Assembly (NCBI GenBank): GCA_031216445.1
Contig: CM062206.1
Span: 27,617,501 to 27,681,500 of the forward strand
DNA length: 64,000 nucleotides
From: Lateolabrax maculatus
Taxonomy: Eukaryota; Chordata; Actinopteri; Acropomatiformes; Lateolabracidae
Direction of reading: 5' to 3'
The notes beneath the pieces are model-generated. The model worked only from the letters and a program-made list of their open reading frames with translations. It was not told the origin of the DNA and made no database searches. A program made the position numbers and the translations under genes. Of this stretch, positions 31,056-44,712 are shown in pieces (within the stretch, counting starts at the first letter, position 1; each line of letters opens with the position of its first letter).

Positions 31056-33345
31056 TCATCGCTGAAGATGATATCAGGAAGTTGACTTTAAATGAGAGAC
31101 CACAGTCTATTGAAGAATTAAAAGTGCAACTGGTAGATAAACTGTCACTGCAGTGTGACTTTAAACTGCAGTATGAAGATCAAGACTTCCATAATGCCCT
31201 CTGCAATTTGACTGAAATAACTGATTTACCTGAAAGAGCTACGCTCAAAATCATCCCTCTTGTGACTCTCCATTTAACCGCATTGTCATCACCCACCACA
31301 ACATCAGACACTGAGTGCAGCACAGCAGACACTGAGATCCTGTCGACAGGAAGAGCATCACCATCGCTAAGACAACAGTGGCCAGATTTCTTTGACATAC
31401 CCAATTTCTCAGTTGATGTGGACTATAGACTCAGACAGGCAGATCTTGCCTTTATGAAGGATGGAACACGTATGACTCTACCACGAGATATGAAGCATGA
31501 CATACTAGAAAAGCTTGCTGAGACGATGTACAGTTTCAAGGCTTACCCTAAAGATGATGACTTCAGCAGTGTTGCAAAAGCACTAATTAGCAAACACCCC
31601 TGCCTCACTGAGCCTGGACCACACAGATGGTATGGCTGGAAAAACAGCCTTAAATTATCGCACAAAGCTTCAAAAAGCTGGATGTGAGGATGTAGCAATC
31701 AATGGAGGCAAAAGAAGTAAAGGCAACCCAGAAGGAGAATCCTCAAGCAAGAATATCAAACGGCCAAAAAGAGGTGAAGCAAACTACCTACCTAACTTAC
31801 CTGAAGGACATGATGAAACAAGCCTTGAAAATGCCAGAAAGGTTCTCGTGGAAGAAATGAAGAAGAAACAACCCAATGGCACTCTCATCTCACAAATGAT
31901 GGACCAATCATTCCCACTACGCAGACAAGAAATTGTAGAAAAGGAACCTGCTGTACAGAACATTGTTGAACGATGGCCAGCACTCTTCACAGACAGGTAA
32001 ACTATTTTTGTTCTCAACCAATAAAATAATGCCTATCAAAAAGAAATTCAAGGTGTGTGGCTAGAAATCCAAACACACTTGTTGGAATGTTAACACTTCT
32101 GCCATCTCTCCATCCCTACCCACCCCTCTCTCTACTTTTCAGGTGTTTGCTGAGTTCAACAGAATCGCAAGTAAGAATCTTGAGGGAGACTTCTTTGAGG
32201 CTCTGGACCAGTATACCCCACGTTTCATTGAACTTTTCAAAACAAGAAGGGGAACTGTTGGCCAGAAGCTCAGTGAGCTGATGCAGCACATGAGCTGGAT
32301 GGTAAGTAGGTTAATTTTGCTTTTGATCTGTGTGATAGTTCATCAATCAAGTTCTAAATGAGATGATCCAGCCCAACCTATTCTATTTCCTGTCTGACTT
32401 GTGCTTGTGCCTTGCAAATTACTCTGTTAACTGGTCTTTTCTCTCTCTGTGTATCATTAGACACCAGACGTGACAGTACTTCGCTCTGTTGTCCTCAAAG
32501 GCATTCCTATTTTACTTGGTGACGACTCCAGTGAATTCTTCAAGACATGCTCTGTAAGTACTTGCACATAAGAAAAAGTTTGGTCTGCATTAAAATAGAA
32601 CTATATCTGTGCTGACATAGAAGATGTAATTTTATCTGCACAATATACAATATACATTTTGTACAGTGATTGATGTATTTTGTATGGCAATTCCTCCACA
32701 GCTAATCTGAGAGGTATTTAAACAGCCAGTAAATAAAAATGAAATTTGCCACATAAACGTTGTACACATTAATTAATTGTAAATCTAAGGAGCAGGAGTC
32801 CAGGCTGAAAAGTCAGTGTCACTGTTTAAGAATATATGGACCTTGTGGACCATAGCTTTAGTTTAATCATACCACATTTATTTTGTTGGTTATATTGTAA
32901 CAATCCAGTGTGAACACATATTTAAAACCATATTCCCTAGCAAATGCTTTCAACATTAAAAATGAATGTTTAGAAGAGCATAAATTGCCATGCTGAAGAA
33001 TGTGTGTGTGTGTCTTTGTAGGGTACAGCGAGAGACGAGGCCCTAGAATGCACTGTCGGTGTGCTGACAGTTGTCAGTGAAGATAATCCTCATGAGGGTC
33101 CAAGTTCAGTAGACCTCCAGCCCGTCTCCACTGCCATCATTCTGGAGGGAGGTATCATCATGGATCATATAAAAAAACTTGCCTCAGGCAGTTTGTCTGT
33201 TATTTGGGCTTACATATGCTTTGCATTTGGATTACCCAAAATGCATGGCAAATACACTCAACTTCATTCAGACTGTGATGCTTGGACTGGGAAAGAAAAC
33301 CTCCCACCAAAACTGTTAACTTTGAAGAACAGTCTACTGGGTTAG
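31056..33345 (+). pseudogene. PB1/SAMD3-like pseudogene, unit 4
   Basis: Private Tyr to Cys in the PB1 part (SLQCDFK), a silent change at GATGTGGAC, and Ile to Val in LQPVSTA of the last exon. All ancestral frameshifts present. Confidence 0.6.
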
Positions 33346-34700
33346 ACCAGTAAAGAGCCATCAGCTGTCAGATAGCACTTTGTAAATTATGCAGCAGTTA
33401 ATGTTCTCCTGTTATCAGAGAAAGTTTTATGCTTTCATGCAACTGAGCTGGCTTGTTTATGATCTCAAAAAAAAAAAAAATTCTATTAAAGTGTACCATG
33501 TTATGCTAGTATGCTAATGGTGGAAATAGCGCCACCTTGTGTTGCAAAGAGTTGTTAGATAATGTTGTCAGAAAGGAACCTAGCAAGGTTGACCTGTTTA
33601 CATTTGTGTTTTGGGAAAACTTTTAATTATAGTAGTTATAATGTAGTACAAATACAAAACCCAAGGAGTGATGTTTTTCTGTGTTGGTTTAAACCTTGGA
33701 CTGATGCTCGCTTTGGGACACAAAAGCATTTGTTGTACTTTCAGTTTTGATCAGAAATGCAATGATTTTGCATGCACTGAAGTCCTGTAATTATCAGGTG
33801 TTTACCTGTTTAATATTGTGAGACTGTTACATGCATAGAATTAGCTCACAAAAATGTGGTTTTATTTTTGCCATGTCCATGTCATGTTCTACAGTCAAAT
33901 CAAACCACAAGTTTGTTGTTTAGCTGCTGTTTTGTACTTGAATGTACAAGAAAGTGATACTTGGGAACAGAACACTTGAGGCTGAATAATAGATTTAATG
34001 CATATTGTTATTACAATAGCCTAACAGACATAGATCACACTATGAGCAATTTTACAACTAGCTTTAAAATACATTAAATATGACAAGAGGATAGAGAACA
34101 GTAATTTTACTGTTTATTGTAAGGTTATTACATGAGTGATAAAACACACATTTTATATTGGAGAATTGGAATCAAAAGTAACAATATCGAACATTTATTG
34201 TTCAGTCTAGATCTGTCAGTGATGCAATTATTTTTTTAATAAATGTTGTAATGCAGCTGAACAAACCCAGTGAGTGTTCTTTTAAAGTATATGTTTGTGG
34301 TGTTTTTCCCTTTATTAGGTAATAACAGCTAAAATAGATAAGAAATGGGAGAAGGACAAGGACCCATTCAAGGAAATTGGTTTGTTTAATTTAACTGAAC
34401 TGAAATGAACTGAAAAAAAATGAGTGAGTAGTAAGTAGTAGGTATCATAATTCTAAGTGGGGTTAAATTTGTATCAAGCAGTCCACACAAAATGAAAAAA
34501 TTAAGTTAACACTAAGCATGGCTATTAAGTTACATGAACTTTTTTTTTTTTTTTTTAGTTGTACTACTTGATTTGGTACTGCACACTTAAAATAAACAAG
34601 CTTTTCTAACTCACTATTTTTAAGATTACTTTGCTTAATTTGCAACGAGTTTGCATACTTTTTTTAAGTAAGGTCAACTAATTAGATTTTACAGTGAGTA

Positions 34701-35245
34701 TACGTACACACGTCTCCCGCAGAGCTATGTTGAAAGTCCCTCAATATTCAGTCGAGTATTGGCTAATGACCTGCAACACCTAGACGTGTCCAGTACAGTA
34801 CTACAATATGTAGATGATCTCTTGATATGTAGCACCTCCAAAGCTCAATGTGCACAAGACTCAGTCTCAGCCCTGATGGCTTTAGAAAAGGGGGCTCACA
34901 AGGTGAGTAAAAATAAATTACAGTTTTGCCAGACACAGGTTGAATACTTAGGTAGACAACTCTGTGGCACTAAATGAGCTATAGTGCCCTCACAAATTGA
35001 GGCAGTATCGAAAGCTCCCAAACCACAAACGGTGAGACACATGTCGTCATTTCTGCCATCTCAGCTTTACTAGAAGCCATACACCATCCAAAAGTGTTAG
35101 CCATCATTAAATGCGTAGCTCATCAAAAAACGAATTCCCTGATAGCTAAAGGCAACAACTTAGCAGATGAAGCCGCAAAACGCATAGCTACACCCACCTG
35201 TATAGGACCACTGCTAGTAGCTGGAGATTGTGAACCACTGACAAA

Positions 35246-35247
<2 letters not shown>
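34701..35247 (+). pseudogene. ERV reverse transcriptase C-terminal half and RNase H tail, unit 5
   Basis: Same YVDD fragment, TGA at 34975-34977 and RNase H loss as in unit 1. Confidence 0.85.

Positions 35248-35288
<41 letters not shown>
35248..35288. repeat. (TA)n microsatellite, 41 bp, uninterrupted
   Basis: Lacks the TGATA interruption seen in units 1-4, 6 and 7, so it is a distinct allele. Confidence 0.95.
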
Positions 35289-35291
<3 letters not shown>

Positions 35292-35299
35292 CTATATAT

Positions 35300-36516
35300 A
35301 TGTGCTGCTATATAATAGCAGCACAACATCAGGCAAGTCCATATGCACATTCTGTATGGGCAAAAAGGGGGGCAAGTATAATCACTGAAGAAGGTCCATC
35401 ACATGGGCTATGGCGAAGTGCACATGGACATATTGTCCTCCCAACATCTTTGGTACAGGTTGCTACACGTAGTGCGCATGGTCAGGACCATTGCACAAGT
35501 GGGGAGGTGTTGAGACGCCTTCAAGCAGTCTGGTGGTCACCATTTTTCCGACCTGCGTTTGTAGCTGAGACAATAAAAAAAGCCCTAAAAATGCTAGGAA
35601 TCAAACAGAAGTTCAGATGTGTGTATCACCCACAGTCACAGAGAGTAGTGGAAAGGGCAAATGGCATGCTAAAAGCAAAACTTGCAAAAATTAGAGCAGA
35701 CAGTCAGTATAAAATCAATTGGGTAGATGCATTGCCACTTGCTTTGATGGCTATACGAACACTAACTAACACTAACACTAAGCTAAGAGACTAACACATC
35801 TAATACCACACGAGGCACTTACAGGGAGACCGATGCCGGTTCCCTTTTGTAGAGGGCCGTATGCGAGCAATGTGAACGAGAACTAACATGCTACCTACGA
35901 CACCTAACGCAAATACACAAAGCTGTGCTCCAACAGGTAAAAGCTGTGTCTGAGGACAGAGACGCTGACATTCCAGAGCAGCTAAGGAGAGTTGAACCTG
36001 GAGACTGGGTCTACGTAAAGGTGTTCAAACGAAAGTGGGACCAACCAAGGTGAGAAGGACCCTTTAAGGTTATCCTAACTACCCCAACTGCGCTGAAAGT
36101 AGAGGGTAAGAAATGTTGGTTCCATTTAAACCATTGCTGCAGAGCGAGGGATCCAGGTGAGACAGCAAGGGCACAGCACGATCCAGAAAGGGACGGTGAA
36201 GCCTCCCAACTGGAAGATAGACAGCTTCAAGATCCAAGGACAAAGATGATCACAGAGACTGGCTGAGAGGAGGAGTACCAGTAAACAACGTAATCACACT
36301 CACGTATATAAAGTCAGCTCAATACAATCAAACATTGACATTAGGACCAGAAGGCATAAAAATAGACACGCATGTGGTTCACAGACAATGCCTAAAAGAA
36401 GGGACAGTGATGGTAGTGGTACAATGTTCACGAAATCAATGCACATAGATAAACCTACACCAAACCATGACAGCTGAAGAAGCAACCAAATTGACCCAAA
36501 TTTAAGTAAAATGAGG
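35300..36516 (+). pseudogene. ERV integrase remnant and ERV 3' remnant, unit 5
   Basis: One open frame (35300-35794, 164 codons) joins the HHCC part to the core tail with YHPQSQRVVERANG. The A-run near 35573 lacks the extra base or bases that shift units 1 and 2, and the Val in RVVE is Leu there. This is the better-preserved state, but the first two catalytic Asp residues are still deleted and the C-terminal domain has its TGA. The last 250 bases are the unassigned 3' remnant. Confidence 0.8.
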
Positions 36517-36957
36517 TGTCTGAGCTGAGAGATGTCTCTCCCATGTGTGTCCAATGTTTAGATACTTGTGTGGATCCAATGTTTAGATACTTGTGTGGGA
36601 AATGTTTAGATAAGCCTATGTCCAAGGTCTGGCTACTTTCATAGATGGGTGCCCCTTGGGGGTTGTTTTCCTAAAGTTCCAAAGAGATGAGATCAGTTTC
36701 AACCTGAACTATAGGTTCCACCTTCCCTTTCTGTAAAATAGCCATGTATGGTTATGAGGTTGGCTCTGAGCCTATCTTGTCACCACACATTAGCTATACC
36801 ATGAGGCTTTAAAAGGTGTAGTTTGAGTGGAAAACGGGGGAGATTCACATTGGCTTCGGATCTTCTCACAGGCAATCCATGGTGCTTGTTTTGACGCTGT
36901 ACTTTTTGTAATAAACCTTTTTATACAACTAAGTCGGTGTCAGCGGAGATTCCTTCA
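36517..36957 (+). repeat. Possible ERV LTR, unit 5
   Basis: Same landmarks as in unit 1; no clear differences seen. Confidence 0.55.
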
Positions 36958-37610
36958 TCATCATCACATCATCGCTACAGAAGATACAACACAGCCAACC
37001 CGTCTCAGACAGCTAAGGTCGCAAAAGGAGGAAGCATTTAGGAGTGGAGACAGAAGCAGGTTCAAAGAGGCAAAGTACAGGTTTAGCAAGGAGGTGAGGG
37101 GAGCTAAACGACTGTATTCTGAGAAACTCCAACACCAGTTCTCAGCCAAGGACTCTGCTTCTGTCTGGAAGGGGCTCAGAGAGCTCACCCATTACAAACC
37201 CAGAGCCCCCCACTCTGCTAACGACTTGCGCCTGTCCAACAATCTGAACAAGTTCTACTGTCGTTTCGAAAGACAATGGGACAGTCCAGACACAATCCCC
37301 TGGGACTCCATCCACCAGCCCCAGGCCACCAGCTTCACCTCTCCCACCACTGCAGGGGCCTGGGCCTCTCCACAACTTCAAACCTCAGAGGCCCCCTTCC
37401 CGTCCACAGTGACACCTCTCTCAATCCTGGAGAGGGATGTTAACAGACAATACAAGAGACAGAACCTCCACAAAGCAGCCGGGCCAGACTCTGTCTCTCC
37501 ATCCACCCTGAAGCACTGTGCTGACCAGCTGTCTCTGGTGTTCACAGATATCTTTAACACTTCACTGGAGATATCCCACATACCAGCCTGCTTCAAATGT
37601 TCCAGCAAGA
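36958..37610 (+). pseudogene. LINE fragment (L2/CR1-like), unit 5
   Basis: Same protein and truncation as in units 1 and 2, with the ATCTTTAAC allele of unit 2. Confidence 0.75.
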
Positions 37611-37806
37611 GATACTGTAAGACTTAGAGCACACTGGCAGACGAAGAGAAAGACAAAAGACACTCACATATGTGCAGCCTGCAGTATACTGGATCCAATG
37701 GCCAGCTGACTCAGAACTTGCACACCAATGGAGTGTGTGAAAAGCCTGGATACAGAAAGAACTGCCCACAGCACAAGAACCACGACTGCCGCTGCACTGC
37801 ACTCTG

Positions 37807-38664
37807 ATGTATGATGAGACTCAGCAACATACTGACTACAAAGAATGCTGGACAGAGTTGATTACAGGCAAAATATTATCTGTAATATGTCAAGACCTGT
37901 ATGTTGGACCACAAGGACCAGCAGCAGCAGTTACTGTACCACCAGAACTACGTCCCTGGTTTCAAGTCACCAGCTCCGTCCCACATGCTACACTCCTGAT
38001 AGCTAATGGACATGAATCACGTGACCTAGGACCGATGGTGAAGGCAGCACTACAAGTGACTGTATGGAAACCAACTCAGAACACGCATGTGCAGTCATCC
38101 TCCGATGGACAATATGTGAAAATATTTCTGCGAGCATATGACAAAGGAACAAGAGCCCAAGTGCTACTAAGTCAGAGATTCCCTACTCAACTGCCACTCT
38201 CAGAAGAACATAGTGTGCTACTACATCAGATACCACATGAGTTATGGTCACATCATAAAACAGATGTAGGGCTAGTTAGGTCAGCACAGCCAGTTCACAT
38301 CAAAGCAAAAGAGGGCATTGTGTTGCCATACCAAAAACAATATCCCATTAAACCACACCAAATAGCAGGTATAAGACCCACCATCAAGGGCTTGGTAGCA
38401 GCAGGTGTGTTAAAACCAACAAAAAGTCTGTGTAATACACCAACTTGTCCAATAAAACAAAATAAACTCTAGTGACTATCGATTGGTGCATGATTTGTGC
38501 GCCATTAATTCCACTGTAGATGCAGAAGTACCTGTGGTTCCAGACCCACATACTTTGCTTTCTAATATCCCACATGACGCCTGTTGGTACACAGCATTTG
38601 TTAGTGTGCCATTACACCCAGATTCACAGTATCTGTTTGCTTTTACATATCAAGGACAGCAGTA
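37807..38664 (+). pseudogene. ERV pol 5' remnant with N-terminal half of reverse transcriptase, unit 5
   Basis: Three private residues relative to units 1 and 2: Leu to Val in TVPPEL, Val to Ala in PHATLL and Met to Ile in YPIKPHQ. The same frameshift and the same missing block are present. The unassigned stretch 37611-37806 precedes it. Confidence 0.85.
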
Positions 38665-38851
38665 CACTGTAAATGCAAACATGGTATTTAATTAAAAATA
38701 GTAAATTGACTTAAATCAGTTTTTATCAAATTGCTATTAACACTCACTTTTAGTAAGTTACTTGTAATTTGTGGTTGAAAAATCTCACCAGCTCAGTCTA
38801 CTTGAACTGGATTAATTTAGAAAAAGTATGTTTTCGATAATTGTGCTTTTA

Positions 38852-39165
38852 CAAGTACATTTACTCAATACTGCACTTAAGTACAAAGTACTTTAAGTAC
38901 TTTACTTTTTTTTTCATATTACTGTCTACTTTTACTCCACTACATTTCAGAGGGAAATATTGTACTTTTTACATCACTGCATATGTAATAATACATACGC
39001 GATATATAATAATAATCAGTAGTATGCTACTTTTAATTTTAATATTTTAAGTATTTCTTTTTGTGGTTATATGTTTTTTACTTAATTGAAATTTTCACTG
39101 CAGGAGCTGTATTGTAAAAGAGTAGTTTCACGGAGTGGTATTAGTACTTTTGCTTCGATTTGAAA
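38852..39165. mobile_element. hAT-like repeat relic, unit 5
   Basis: Same block as in units 1 and 2. Confidence 0.5.
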
Positions 39166-39174
39166 ACTTCGCCG

Positions 39175-39341
39175 GCTTTTTTTTTTTTTTTCCCGACCTG
39201 TGGGCATGCGCAACTCCGTCCTCTCTACGCCTGACGGTATGTCAACAACACACCCGCAACGGACGAGGAGCTGGACCTAATCCCTGCAACAGCACTCGTT
39301 AAGGTTATTTTCAGCATTCTTGTGCTTGGCACACTCATTTG
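39175..39341 (+). promoter_or_regulatory. Possible noncoding first exon, unit 5
   Basis: Donor GTGAGTAA at 39342 and CATGCGCAAC motif kept. The 22-bp palindrome recurs at 39449-39470. Confidence 0.35.
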
Positions 39342-39861
39342 GTGAGTAATATTTTACCCTTGTTTAGACCGTTTTCTTTCTGTAAGTAAGCGCCATATTT
39401 TTCGTGCTTGCTAGTAATGATGTGTGTTGTAATGTCGGCTAACGCTGCCTCAGAGCTATATAGCTCTGAGCTAGCTGAACTATATTATGGACATAACGTG
39501 TCTTACTTTTGTCACGTTAAAGTTGAGGAGAAACTTTAGTGTAGCGGTCGCGGGCGTGCTCGTCACGTGCACGCGCACACCCGCTGTCGGAGTTGATTTT
39601 TTTTTCTGAGGCCAGTCATCTATGAGTACTCACTCACGATGAGAGACTGATCCCGGCGGTTTGTGAGTTTCCATGAGCAGGAGGGCATTCACATGGCAGA
39701 ACATCAGAACAAGTCTGGATGTATCATTTTATTTTACGCTCGGCTGTTAAGTTAGGACTATGCTAACTTAATGTTATTTTATTTAACCCTCCTCACTTAA
39801 CACTAGTCATATTTGTAGCTGTGTCGTTTCCATGGTTACCACGTTTAGCGCGCCCAATGAG

Positions 39862-39988
39862 CCGGTCACCCGCTCCACTCAGTGTGATCATTCTGCAGGA
39901 TCAATGAACTGTCAGCGTGTTTAATCAATCATAACTCTGAATACTAAACTGATTTTCACGGGATTGTTTAATGCAAACGTCACACATG

Positions 39989-40022
<34 letters not shown>

Positions 40023-40517
40023 CTATTATATATACAGATATATAGGGAGAGATAGATAGATAGATAGATATAGATTTTCATTTTTTTTGATATATATGTA
40101 GATATACATATTCATTTTTTCTGAGATCTAACTTCTGTCTATTGTGTTTTATCTTATATTGATGTATAATGTTGTATTGTTTCTTCATTTTTCAACTTAT
40201 TAAAATAGCTGAGTAGTACACAATCTGCTTCTGCTTCTCTATCATATATTAGTGTTTTTATATATATGTGTGTGTGTGTGTATTATATTATATCATACAT
40301 AGCATATATCACATACCAGAATATTCTATTACCGTTATGCCTATTATGTATATTAAAATACGCCGAATCATGTGTCCGGTATCATGCCTACATGTATGAC
40401 GTTTGCAGAAAAAAATCCCGTGAAAATCAGTTTAGTATTCAGAGTTATGATTAATTAAATGCATTGACACTTCATTGTACCTGCAGACAGATTACACTGA
40501 GTGGAGCGGGTGACCGG
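39862..40517. mobile_element. Foldback element, unit 5
   Basis: Both arms complete, with GATT present in the left arm. The loop TA/GATA pattern differs again from units 1 and 2. Confidence 0.75.
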
Positions 40518-40962
40518 TCCAAGATGGCGGCCCCACGTCTCGTCAGTGCCAATAGGCAGTAGCGGTCGATGCGGCGTCTACTCTTTATATGTCTATGCCG
40601 CACACTGTTTACTTGCGCAGTGCTTGTCTGATCACACGAGGAGCGCAGTGAGAGCCCGCAGATCAGATTTGGGACAGACAAAAGGGTCTCCCTGTCTGTC
40701 TTTTTATCATAGCCTGTTACCATTGCTGGCATACTCAGTGGCCTAAGTTATTCTTTAAGGTTATGTTGTCTAGAATATGTACATTACAATACTGTCTTTG
40801 TGGGTAATAGGCCTATGTTACAGTTTTCACTTGTACTGGAAACAAGATGTTTATGAGTTGTGGTGAGCTTTGGTTGTGTTAAATTGTTGTATTCTTCTTA
40901 ACTGTCCCCTTCCAGGCTCAGGCAGATGGTGATCAATCCACAGTTCCCTTGATACCACATAA
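40518..40962 (+). promoter_or_regulatory. Promoter-like block (YY1 motif) and 47-bp candidate exon, unit 5
   Basis: AAGATGGCGGC at 40521-40531; a substitution GTCAGTGCC follows where units 1 and 2 read GTCAGCGCC, losing a CpG. Candidate exon 40916-40962. Confidence 0.4.
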
Positions 40963-41186
40963 GTGAGTCATTTACCATTTACCTTTTGTACTGCTGTGTT
41001 CATTTGGTAGCTGTTCTTGTCTTAAAGAAGTTAAATGATTAAAAGCTTGATAATTAGATAGATTTTTGCAAGGATTTAGTTTTTTTCTGTTGCTCTGGTA
41101 TTTCAAGTCTGATACTGCATGTTAGTGTTTTTGTTTTTTGTTTCTATTTTGCCGGGCTTGATGCTAAAATGATCTTTTCTTTTCAG

Positions 41187-42422
41187 ATTTTTCAAGAAGA
41201 CAAAAAACTTCCTATGCAGTGGTTGTGTAAGTACTGCACATTTTGTGCTGAAAAGAGGTGCTTCTTACTTAAGCATTACCGCTTAAAACACGGGTGCCAC
41301 ACTCGAATATCACCACTACCGTGCCTTTATAAGGAGTGCCTGTGCACATTTAAATCTTTCAATGCACTCAAAGTCCACTTATCAACATGGCACACTCAAA
41401 AGGACCTGGGGAACGTGGGTGAAACTGCTTTCCATTGTCAGCTGTGTGACTTTGTGGAGCCTTGCACTGGAGCTGACTTTTTTACCCATTTACGAAGACA
41501 TTTGAAGCTGAAGCAAAAGGTTTCCTGTCCATATCAAGGCTGTAGCTTTCAGAGCAATGTTTATTCAACCTTTAATGCACATAAAAGCAAAGAACATCAA
41601 GACCACAATAAGATGGCATTCAAACCTGAAATTGTGTCACATAATGTACTTGAGGTACCTCCACCTAATATAAATATTCAACCTGAGGATAGTGCCCCTG
41701 AAACTGATCAGGTTGAGTTTGAGGTTACTGAGCTCAATGAAGATGTGGGAGACTTGGAGAGTCAGTTGGAACATAATGTAGCTGCTGTTTTTCTGAAAAT
41801 GTCATCGATTCTTAACATCTCTGAAAATGCCCTGCAAGAAGTTATAGAGCAGATCAACCAAATTTATGTGCTTTCACAGCCATTGTTACATACCTCGGTT
41901 GGAAAAATACTAAATCAACATTGTGGAGATGTTGAGGACTCTTAAGTGAGTGAGATAGCTAAAGTATTTACTGAGAATAATGTATTCCTGAAATTCACTT
42001 CTACTAGGGGGTCATTGTCAACCACTAGCAAGCGAACATCATACATTTGAAAAGAATTCTCAGTGGTGACGCCTATTGAGTTTGTCCTAAAAAATGACAG
42101 GCAGACAGTTGTGTATATCCCCATACTAAAAATGCTGCAGACATTACTAAACAATGGAGAAATTTTAGATAAGGCCATGTCATCTGAGACAAATTTGTCA
42201 CAAGGATACAGATCTCACAGGGATGGTTACCGGTTTAAAGACAATTCTCTCTTGACAGAGGAAGAATTCAGGATTGCTCTTTTCTTGTACATAGATGATT
42301 TTGAGGTGGCTAAGCCCTTGGGAACCTCCAGAAAGAAACACAAGCTGCCATCTACTGGGTACTTGGAAATCTACACCCTAAATATCGCTCCTCTCTTCAT
42401 TCCATTCAGCTTGCTCTACTCA
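41187..42422 (+). pseudogene. Zinc-finger transposase-like N-terminal pseudogene, unit 5
   Basis: Likely start ATG 41214; both stops and the frameshift shared. No private residue seen. Confidence 0.6.
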
Positions 42423-44712
42423 TCATCGCTGAAGATGATATCAGGAAGTTGACTTTAAATGAGAGACCACAGTCTATTGAAGAATTAAAAGTGCAACTGG
42501 TAGATAAACTGTCACTGCAGTATGACTTTAAACTGCAGTATGAAGATCAAGACTTCCATAATGCCCTCTGCAATTTGACTGAAATAACTGATTTACCTGA
42601 AAGAGCTACGCTCAAAATCATCCCTCTTGTGACTCTCCATTTAACCGCATTGTCATCACCCACCACAACATCAGACACTGAGTGCAGCACAGCAGACACT
42701 GAGATCCTGTCGACAGGAAGAGCATCACCATCGCTAAGACAACAGTGGCCAGATTTCTTTGACATACCCAATTTCTCAGTTGATGTTGACTATAGACTCA
42801 GACAGGCAGATCTTGCCTTTATGAAGGATGGAACACGTATGACTCTACCACGAGATATGAAGCATGACATACTAGAAAAGCTTGCTGAGACGATGTACAG
42901 TTTCAAGGCTTACCCTAAAGATGATGACTTCAGCAGTGTTGCAAAAGCACTAATTAGCAAACACCCCTGCCTCACTGAGCCTGGACCACACAGATGGTAT
43001 GGCTGGAAAAACAGCCTTAAATTATCGCACAAAGCTTCAAAAAGCTGGATGTGAGGATGTAGCAATCAATGGAGGCAAAAGAAGTAAAGGCAACCCAGAA
43101 GGAGAATCCTCAAGCAAGAATATCAAACGGCCAAAAAGAGGTGAAGCAAACTACCTACCTAACTTACCTGAAGGACATGATGAAACAAGCCTTGAAAATG
43201 CCAGAAAGGTTCTCGTGGAAGAAATGAAGAAGAAACAACCCAATGGCACTCTCATCTCACAAATGATGGACCAATCATTCCCACTACGCAGACAAGAAAT
43301 TGTAGAAAAGGAACCTGCTGTACAGAACATTGTTGAACGATGGCCAGCACTCTTCACAGACAGGTAAACTATTTTTGTTCTCAACCAATAAAATAATGCC
43401 TATCAAAAAGAAATTCAAGGTGTGTGGCTAGAAATCCAAACACACTTGTTGGAATGTTAACACTTCTGCCATCTCTCCATCCCTACCCACCCCTCTCTCT
43501 ACTTTTCAGGTGTTTGCTGAGTTCAACAGAATCGCAAGTAAGAATCTTGAGGGAGACTTCTTTGAGGCTCTGGACCAGTATACCCCACGTTTCATTGAAC
43601 TTTTCAAAACAAGAAGGGGAACTGTTGGCCAGAAGCTCAGTGAGCTGATGCAGCACATGAGCTGGATGGTAAGTAGGTTAATTTTGCTTTTGATCTGTGT
43701 GATAGTTCATCAATCAAGTTCTAAATGAGATGATCCAGCCCAACCTATTCTATTTCCTGTCTGACTTGTGCTTGTGCCTTGCAAATTACTCTGTTAACTG
43801 GTCTTTTCTCTCTCTGTGTATCATTAGACACCAGACGTGACAGTACTTCGCTCTGTTGTCCTCAAAGGCATTCCTATTTTACTTGGTGACGACTCCAGTG
43901 AATTCTTCAAGACATGCTCTGTAAGTACTTGCACATAAGAAAAAGTTTGGTCTGCATTAAAATAGAACTATATCTGTGCTGACATAGAAGATGTAATTTT
44001 ATCTGCACAATATACAATATACATTTTGTACAGTGATTGATGTATTTTGTATGGCAATTCCTCCACAGCTAATCTGAGAGGTATTTAAACAGCCAGTAAA
44101 TAAAAATGAAATTTGCCACATAAACGTTGTACACATTAATTAATTGTAAATCTAAGGAGCAGGAGTCCAGGCTGAAAAGTCAGTGTCACTGTTTAAGAAT
44201 ATATGGACCTTGTGGACCATAGCTTTAGTTTAATCATACCACATTTATTTTGTTGGTTATATTGTAACAATCCAGTGTGAACACATATTTAAAACCATAT
44301 TCCCTAGCAAATGCTTTCAACATTAAAAATGAATGTTTAGAAGAGCATAAATTGCCATGCTGAAGAATGTGTGTGTGTGTCTTTGTAGGGTACAGCGAGA
44401 GACGAGGCCCTAGAATGCACTGTCGGTGTGCTGACAGTTGTCAGTGAAGATAATCCTCATGAGGGTCCAAGTTCAGTAGACCTCCAGCCCATCTCCACTG
44501 CCATCATTCTGGAGGGAGGTATCATCATGGATCATATAAAAAAACTTGCCTCAGGCAGTTTGTCTGTTATTTGGGCTTACATATGCTTTGCATTTGGATT
44601 ACCCAAAATGCATGGCAAATACACTCAACTTCATTCAGACTGTGATGCTTGGACTGGGAAAGAAAACCTCCCACCAAAACTGTTAACTTTGAAGAACAGT
44701 CTACTGGGTTAG
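42423..44712 (+). pseudogene. PB1/SAMD3-like pseudogene, unit 5
   Basis: Lys in SFKAYP. Exon ends correspond to 43363, 43510-43668, 43828-43920 and 44389-44712. All frameshifts shared with unit 1. Confidence 0.6.

Larger units (their letters stand above)
28618..34490 (+). repeat. Tandem unit 4, short form
   Basis: 5,873 bp, same deletion as unit 3. It has the most private coding changes of the array: Thr to Ile in finger 3, Lys to Thr after the second stop, Tyr to Cys in the PB1 part, and Ile to Val in the last exon. Confidence 0.95.
29699..34696 (+). mobile_element. CMC transposon lacking its left end, unit 4
   Basis: Right end CAGTG at 34692-34696 followed by AGTA. The T-run near 34541 is one base shorter than in unit 1. 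3' noncoding part from 33346. Confidence 0.75.
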
